Shown: in pieces, positions 57,571-64,000 of the stretch
Position numbering within the stretch: position 1 is the first letter of the stretch
Layout: every line of letters begins with the position of its first letter
Source of the DNA: Apus apus
Taxonomy: Eukaryota; Chordata; Aves; Apodiformes; Apodidae
DNA: 64,000 nucleotides
Assembly: GCF_020740795.1 (NCBI RefSeq)
Contig: NC_067299.1
Coordinates: forward strand, 7,982,001-8,046,000
Direction: 5' to 3'
Program-made: the position numbers and the translations under genes
The notes under the pieces: model-generated
What the model was told of the DNA's origin: nothing
Database searches by the model: none
What the model saw: only the letters and a program-made list of their open reading frames with translations

Positions 57571-59637
57571 TACAAAGAAATCAGAGTTATTAAAATAAAA
57601 CCCCTCAGCATCCACTTAAAGATGTTAAATAGTGTTTCAAGCTCAAAAAAAAGGGAGATCATAACTTGCTCAAGAACTTTACATACCTCTATACAGGAGA
57701 TCATCACCTGAGAAAGACTTGAGTTAGTTGAGCATATTGTGCATCCAAGCTCAACTATCAGACTTTCAGGCTCCTGTCACTCATGTTGCTTGTCAAGTGT
57801 GGAATGTGTGAAGATTGGATTATTCACACATTGGGCTAAAAACTTGCAGACATATCACTGGAACTCACTGTGAAGGATGGCTGCTGCTTCAACAGCAAAG
57901 TGCAGAAGGAAATGGCCCAGCAGTGCTTCAGTAAGTAGTGACACCACAGCTAGCAAGTCAGCCTGTGCTTGTTTGAAACCAGCTCTGTGGCCCCTTCTCA
58001 TCCCATTCACTGCCCATCACTTACTTAGGAGGAGTCACCAGGACTTAGAAAAGCTTTTGCCTTCCAAAAAAGCAACACAGCCAATTACTTAAATATTTGT
58101 CATGAGCATTGTTTCACTACAGCCAAGTTTAACATGGCAACGGAGCTGAGGTTAGTTAAGGACAGTCTGGAGTGTTACTCACAGTTACTCCCTTTCTCTG
58201 AGACAGAAAAACCCCTGTCAGCTGCATTAACAATTCCTGCACTCTACTTATAGGCAGTTGTATAAATCATTCAGTTCCTATGCTTAGCCTTTTGATCAAT
58301 ATTAAGTATTTTCATGCTCTTTCTATGCTGAAGAAGGTTCCATTCAACCAAAGCATTTCTGCAGAGAAAAGACTGCAGTACTAGTTTGTCACAGATGGAG
58401 CCTTCCCCCACCCTCAACCTCCACAATTTTGACAAAATCATAAGAAGGAAACTATCTCCTGTACAACCTTGGTGAGGAAAAAACTGGCAGGATCATTTCA
58501 TAAGCTGTTCTAGTTGTCCAGATAGTACAACCCCCTTAAACTGCATGTAAGTGCCCTATTCTTTTTCCCCCACAAGCTTCCTACACTGAAGCTAACTAAC
58601 TAGTACATATGGTTTTGGGCTTCTCCAGCTAAACGGGTCAGAGTAGTTTATTTGCCAAACCAACCATTAAGAAAGGGCAGCTTCAACATGAAGTTCTGTT
58701 TTGCTTTGAAAAGCAAGAGTGGGAAATTATTAGCATGTTGAAGAAGTTTTTCCTTGGCATACCAAGATTAAAGTGACCAAAAGCCAGGTATTTAAGGGCC
58801 ACGTTTTAATAGAGAGCTTTCCACAAGGGCTTATTTTGTGGAAAAAAAAACTAATTCCCATTAAAACTAGGATGGGATTGTTCAAATTAGAGTGAGTACC
58901 TTGACTCAGAAGCTCATTTTTAACAGGGTGGCATAAAGTGTAAATATCACATCAACTACTCTCAGGTCAAAACTTGTCTAAGCTCTCAGACATGCTACAG
59001 CTCAGTTTCCAAGCAGAATAAAGCTGTTTTTCCCAAGCTATTCCCAAGCCTTCTCCAGTAAAGAAGTTTTTTTGGGCTGCTGAAGAGAACACCACCTTTC
59101 TTGATATTATTATGGGCAGTATCTCCACTTGATCCTTTCTGATATGCAAGTAGACTTTCCATTAAAATTCCCACAGATACCAGAAACAATTTCTGAATGG
59201 TTCCTAACAAATATATATACACACATACTTGAGATAGAAAGGCAGGATGCTTTAAGATTCAGACAAGTGCTTCTCACAATAAGCAACATGAAATAATGAT
59301 TATTCCTGTCTATTACAGCTCTAATACCCCACAGATTTATTAATACAGCTCTAGTAAGCCCACAGCACTACTAATAAAGAAGGATGAATACTGATAAAGC
59401 AAATTTGAAATGCAGAAGTTCCACAATCTTGGCAGAAGAGGCTGTTATTGCATTTAAAAATTCTTTTAGTCTTCAGTATCACATACAGCCAAAGAGCTCC
59501 ACCGAGATTATGCAGCTGAGAAGAAAAGTTGGTTTGGTTTATTTTCTGCTTTTGTGGAAAGAAAGAGTAGTTCAGTAACACTTAGGCAGGAAACCCTCAA
59601 CTCAGGTAAGCAACTAGTCTTCAGAAGGATACTTACC
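57571..59637 (-). other. UBE2G1: Putative intron in the UBE2G1 3' UTR
   Basis: Runs from donor CAGG|GTAAGTATCC, about 36 bases after the stop, to acceptor TTTCTTTGTAG at 57571. Contents are AT-rich unique sequence with no recognised element. Confidence 0.55.
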
Positions 59638-59673
59638 CTGAAAAAAGTGAAGCTACTAGCTGCTGAATAAGTG

Positions 59674-59760
59674 TCACTCAAAAGCAGTTTCTTGGCTTTT
59701 TCTTACACAGCGGGCAACTTTTCTTTTAAATTCTCCATTTCTGTCTTCTCTCCATTCCTT
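59674..59760 (-). CDS. UBE2G1: UBE2G1 last coding exon, residues 143-170
   Basis: KEWREDRNGEFKRKVARCVR, then KSQETAFE and TGA. The acceptor is CAATTACAG|AAG. The exon continues as UTR to a strong donor TTCAGG|GTAAGTAT near 59638. Confidence 0.96.
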   Translation of the reverse strand, partial: KEWREDRNGEFKRKVARCVRKSQETAFE

Positions 59761-62485
59761 CTGTAATTGAACAAACAGCTTTCAGATGTCAGCCCTGTAA
59801 CAATGTACAAGTTCTAGGCAGTCTCTTGGTGTTTAGACAGCAGCCATCTAGTCAACACCTAATCACTGAAAACCTCTGACATTCAGGACTTCAAAAACTT
59901 GCTCTAGGTTTCTATGCAGGTGGTAACAAGACAGTGAAGACACAGCCCTTCCCCCCCTGGAATTTTAGACATTCTCCAAAACTAATATGGTGGCTACCAA
60001 TATTTCACAGTATTTAGGCTAAAGTCTATTTACTTCAGGCTGCAAAGTAGCAGCAAACTCAAACTGCAGGCCACAAGCTATTGTTATGAGCTAGAGAAAA
60101 TATATTTAACTGCAGTGATGAAAAAATGTACCTAGCTACTGTGGAGCCAGTAGTTATTCTGTGATTTTTAGGACAGTTTCAACTCCATTTCAACCTAGCC
60201 ATGGCACTCCAGGATAGAAATACAGAAGTCACAGTATTCAGAAGAGGCACAGCAGTGTCCTTAAAGAAAACACCTAGTTAGATATAGCTGCAAGATACTG
60301 GCTCCATGAGGAAGACCTGAACAGAGTGCTCAGCACACCTATGGGGATGATCTCTGTGACAGGTACCTCATTTCACAACTGCACAGACAAAGAACAAAGG
60401 TAAAGATGAACAGGAAGATAAGTGTGAACCATGAGCTGTTGCACACCATGGTATCACCAAAACCCACAAGGAAAAAGCACAGCCAGTTCTAAGGCTTTTG
60501 TGCCAACCTCCTGACAAGCTCAGATGAAAGCACAGGAGCATCATACACTGTGACTAAGGTTTCATGTTGGAGACTGGCAAAGAAGTGCTGGGAAAATATG
60601 AAGAAAACCCTTATTGAAGGACAGAAGTTCTACAGTTCTTCATTTTCCATATAAGCAAAATATTCTTACTGGAGGGGTTGTGGAAGAAGTTAAAAAAACA
60701 AACCAACGTTGTTTTACCTGAAGCACCTTAGCTCACAACACCTTTTCACCCCTTACTTGGAGTGAAGGTTGAAGCAATTTGAGTGAGAGAAAATGAAGAT
60801 AACTGATACAACCTAACACTCAGCACCTCCAAAGCTCACACAGCCTGTCAGCACATTGGAAAGTGCAGCAGGTTTTCTCTTTCCAGTGAAAGCACAAATA
60901 AAGCGACTAATTAATTGTTCTTTTTCAGCAATTAATACAGCAAGCATTTGGCTCCTTGGACTGGAACATAGGAGAGCTTATGCAAGGTGGCTTAAGGCCA
61001 AGAAAAACATTGAATTGGTGCCCTTCTAGCGTCAGCTTCTTTGTTTTCCTTTCTATCTGTTTGTTAAACTAGAAGTAAAACTCCAATCATGTTTAGGTTT
61101 CTACACTGAAGACAGCTAGTTGACCAAGAAAACTCACCGCTGCATCAACATTAGCAGGAGAATCACCATTGGGATCTGCCAGCATAGAAATAACACTAAT
61201 CATTATAGTTTCCACTGTGTGAATGGGAAGCCAACGTTCCTCAGGTTTTTCATAGCCATATTTATCTTCTCCAGGCTCATGAAGAATTGAAATGCAGACA
61301 TCACCATTCTTGTCAACTACAAAATAGAACAAGGCATATTTCAGTGATGAACAATATGCTGGCATTGCTTTGGGATAGTCGTGGAACTGTTAACCTTCAC
61401 TTTAGCAAGTCTGGAAGTGTGTTGGTGAAGACACTTCACAAAATAGGGAAGTAATTAACTATTACTGAACTCCACCTGTAATAAATAGGACTTGGTGGAA
61501 GTCTCTTCTTATGCCTGGACCTCTGGTAGAGAAAGCACAAGGAGAGAAAGAACTTACTACATTGCAACTTCCAAGACTATTTATTTAGACTCCCACTGAA
61601 GGTTTTTCTGTTAAACTCAGCAAACTAGACAGACTTTTTTTTTCCACAGCAACAGCATTAGCTAGATATTATTGCAATATATTGGATTATGATTTAAGCT
61701 GCTAGAATTATAAACTGCCTGACATGTACTCTGGTATTTGCAGATCTCAAACTGACAGCATCAAAACAGTCTCTCTGCCCCATATGATGGGAGCATTGTG
61801 CTGGTCTCCTCTCAGCTTTCAACATCTGCAACTTCAACGATGACTTTAGAAACTGAAGAGCATCCCTCCTTCCTCTCAGTAAAAACCTTCTTCCATTTTA
61901 TTTTACCTTCCCATCCATGTCCAGCAGTCCATAAGTAAATGAAACATTAGGAGGAGGCTTTTTTGGAGGGACTAGAGGATGCTGTTATTTCCTTTCATGC
62001 TTCACTGAAGGAGGACAACCTTGGGCCTTCTGTATTCAACTGCCAAAGTTACTAACACTAAATATTTGAAGGCGTAACAAAAGGCAGCTATAGAAGTCAG
62101 GTTTCTCCTCAGACCAGAATTCTGCACTTAAGGAAAAAAAACCAAAACCTTCACATACCAAGAATTCAAGAAGCTGCTTTCAGTAGCTTCTGAAAAATAC
62201 TTTCAGGAGCAGTCTGAGAGAAGCACCATTAAAAACCCTGCCACGATTATTACTTCATTGTGTAGTGAAGATGGTAAAGTAAATACAGAATTTCCTATTT
62301 CTAACACAAACAGACACGTAACCATTTGTCTTCACTGCATTTTAATTCTTAATTGCATAAAGAAACTAAAATGTAGACATTTCTTACCATTTGGATGCCA
62401 GATTTCTGTGATGAATTTCATTTTTGGCGGCCTCAGTGGATAGTCTTTTGGAAAAGTAAGATGAGCCTTGAAAACACCACCTTCA
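59674..62485 (-). CDS. UBE2G1: UBE2G1, 3' part (residues 50-170)
   Basis: Ubiquitin-conjugating enzyme E2 G1, a cytosolic E2 that extends Lys48-linked chains, for example with CRL4 ligases. Minus-strand exons 62388-62485, 61138-61316 and 59674-59760 join in phase. Their translation appears identical to human UBE2G1 from residue 50 to the end at 170. The catalytic cysteine (Cys90 in human numbering) lies in DKNGDVCISIL. The acidic loop typical of the G/R class follows in HEPGEDKYGYEKPEERW. The C-terminus is RKSQETAFE, then TGA at 59676-59674. The first two exons (residues 1-50) were not found in 62.5-64 kb and must lie beyond the window. The 3' UTR appears to be split by an intron. Confidence 0.97.
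61138..61316 (-). CDS. UBE2G1: UBE2G1 exon, residues 83-142 (active site)
   Basis: DKNGDVCISILHEPGEDKYG, then WLPIHTVETIMISVISMLAD and SPANVDAA. It contains the catalytic Cys and the acidic loop. The acceptor is TTTTGTAG|TTG and the donor GCG|GTGAGT, phase 0. Confidence 0.97.
62388..62485 (-). CDS. UBE2G1: UBE2G1 exon, residues 50-83
   Basis: EGGVFKAHLTFPKDYPLRPP, then KMKFITEIWHPN. The acceptor is CCCCAG|TGA and the donor AAATG|GTAAGA. Confidence 0.97.
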
Positions 62486-64000
62486 CTGGGGAACCAAAAA
62501 TATCTTAGTAGAGTTTCTTGTAAGCTTAAGCTAAAGATTGGAACTTACTGCTGTATCAGAAGCCCTAAGTCTACCCCTCACACAGCTTAACATCACGTTA
62601 GTAACTAACAGCACCATCATTTCCATATGCAATGCTAAGAATTTCTAGATGGAGAAGATCCTTTCACAAGGTACTGCCAGTTCCCTACCACTGTATCTTT
62701 TTTAGAATTAGGAAGATGTTCCAGAGAGGAAAAAACACACACAAAAAGAAACAGGGAAAAAACTGCCAAGGAATTCACCATCTGGAATTACAACTTACTT
62801 TTTTCCTCCCAGTACAGTTATTAAGAGGAAAAAAAAAAAAACAGATATTGCCCAGTACCTCCCCTTCTCATGTACAACCCAGCAGATGCCTGTTTATTTT
62901 CCTCTTTCAGACACCTCAGTCCTTATTTCTTGGTATCAGTCTGTGGCAGGAAGCCTCAGTGCAAAGTTACAGAAAGCTCTATATTTGGGTCTACAGCATT
63001 ACTTTGTGAAAAGGCTTCCAATATGACCTTTTCAACACCAAGCTAAAGGGACTCAGACATAACAGTGAGGTGTTCTGCATGACAGTCACCCACTAAACTG
63101 GAAAACAACAATAAAAAGACACCCAGTTTTTATGTGGAGCTACAGGCCCATACTTAACTAAGTTAACAGCTTGGTGGTGGTCATTTTTTAAAAAATAACT
63201 CAGTTTTAATATCCAGGAATAGTCCCTTTTGGAAAAATGTGAAGGCCTATATGAAATGGCCTTACAGAGAGAATACTTTGCTAATGTAAATACAGCAGCA
63301 TTTGCCCTGTTACTGTCATCTCTTGTAGTTGCAGTTTGTAACAAAATTGAAACTGCAAAGGCAGAGATTACAAAAACTGGAGCATAACCTCCCCAGACAG
63401 TGGTATGAGATGTGCAGTATGACAGGCTGCTCCTCAGCAGCCACACAGACAAAAGAATTGGTGTAGAAAAGACAAAAGCTATTCACTGCATTTTTTTTTC
63501 TCCTGTATTTGTAAAGGAATAGGAGACAGCATCCAAAGCCCACAGGCTACTGAGAAAATAACAAGCTTTACCACCACTAACCAAAGATGTGCAATTCTAG
63601 CAAGCATTAGAAAAAAACCAAAACAAAACCCAAAAAGCACTAGATCTATGTGACTTGGCTCTTAAAGCAGCTGAGGGGATCTGAACCCACAGTATTCATT
63701 TTCCACAAGTTTTTGAAAAGGCAGGCAGTTTCCAAAGAATCCTGGATCCCAGGAAGGTTAAGAATTCCAGAAACACTGGCTATTTTAACATCCACACTAG
63801 TCAAGAGTTAGATTACATTTGTTGATAGCCCCAAACCACTTATCCACTTACTTTCAAAGTGAAAAAGTCCTTCTTTCCTTTCTTAAAGCAGCAGATCCTA
63901 AAGTTACCAGTCTGTGTGTCATACCTGTTGCCCCTCATTAACTAAATACAACTCTTTAACTGGGCACACATTAGAAACCAGTTAATGAAGTACAGCCATC

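Larger units (their letters stand above)
59761..64000 (-). other. UBE2G1 introns and upstream remainder
   Basis: Introns 59761-61137 and 61317-62387, and the partial intron from 62486 to the window end. AT-rich, with A-rich runs near 62829-62841. I see no CR1, no RNA gene and no sign of the upstream exons. Confidence 0.8.

Noticed and set aside
57877-58092. 71-codon plus frame in the UBE2G1 3' UTR intron
   Set aside because: Short, antisense and without recognisable domain or promoter.
1-64000. A new multi-gene system such as a defence island, gene cluster or viral insertion
   Set aside because: All coding signal is explained by four conserved, well-known vertebrate genes in ancestral order. 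The only mobile elements seen are ordinary CR1 fragments. No retroviral LTR or gag/pol-like frame, and no CRISPR array, was found.

Overview
This is a stretch of vertebrate nuclear DNA, almost certainly avian. Genes are split into short exons by GT-AG introns. At least ten 5'-truncated CR1 LINE copies of the bird type are present, several ending in the typical ATTCTATGATT-like tail. The gene order ZZEF1 (-), CYB5D2 (+), ANKFY1 (-), UBE2G1 (-) matches the block on human 17p13.2. I identified the genes by recalled similarity to the human proteins and tested each model by splice phase; no database search was run.

Layout. 1-11.3 kb: the 5' end of ZZEF1 on the minus strand, seven coding exons giving residues 1-465 of a protein of about 2,960 residues. 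Positions 11,339-11,642 form a CpG-rich bidirectional promoter. 11.6-15.8 kb: the complete CYB5D2 (neuferricin) gene on the plus strand, four exons, 255 residues. 15.8-22.7 kb: convergent spacer, probably including a long ANKFY1 3' UTR. 22.7-52.1 kb: the complete ANKFY1 (Rabankyrin-5) gene on the minus strand, 25 coding exons. They join in frame to 3,504 nt (1,167 residues plus stop) with an intact BTB domain, ankyrin array, NPFED motif and FYVE finger. 51.6-52.5 kb: the ANKFY1 CpG-island promoter, with two perfect TCTCGCGAGA elements, a YY1-like site on the start codon and a TATA-like box. 52.5-57.5 kb: a GC-rich minisatellite, then spacer grading into the likely UBE2G1 3' UTR. 57.5-64 kb: the 3' part of UBE2G1 on the minus strand, with the last three coding exons (residues 50-170) and a probable intron in the 3' UTR; its first exons lie beyond the window.

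The four genes are housekeeping-type and share no pathway that I know of: a large ZZ/EF-hand/DOC protein, a MAPR-family heme-binding protein, an endosomal Rab5 effector and a ubiquitin-conjugating enzyme. What links them is an old syntenic block and promoter architecture. I found no CRISPR array, operon, tRNA or rRNA gene, and no candidate for a new multi-gene system. The best leads are a GC-AG intron in ZZEF1, the two promoter regions, two minisatellites next to promoters, and the 3' UTR intron of UBE2G1.
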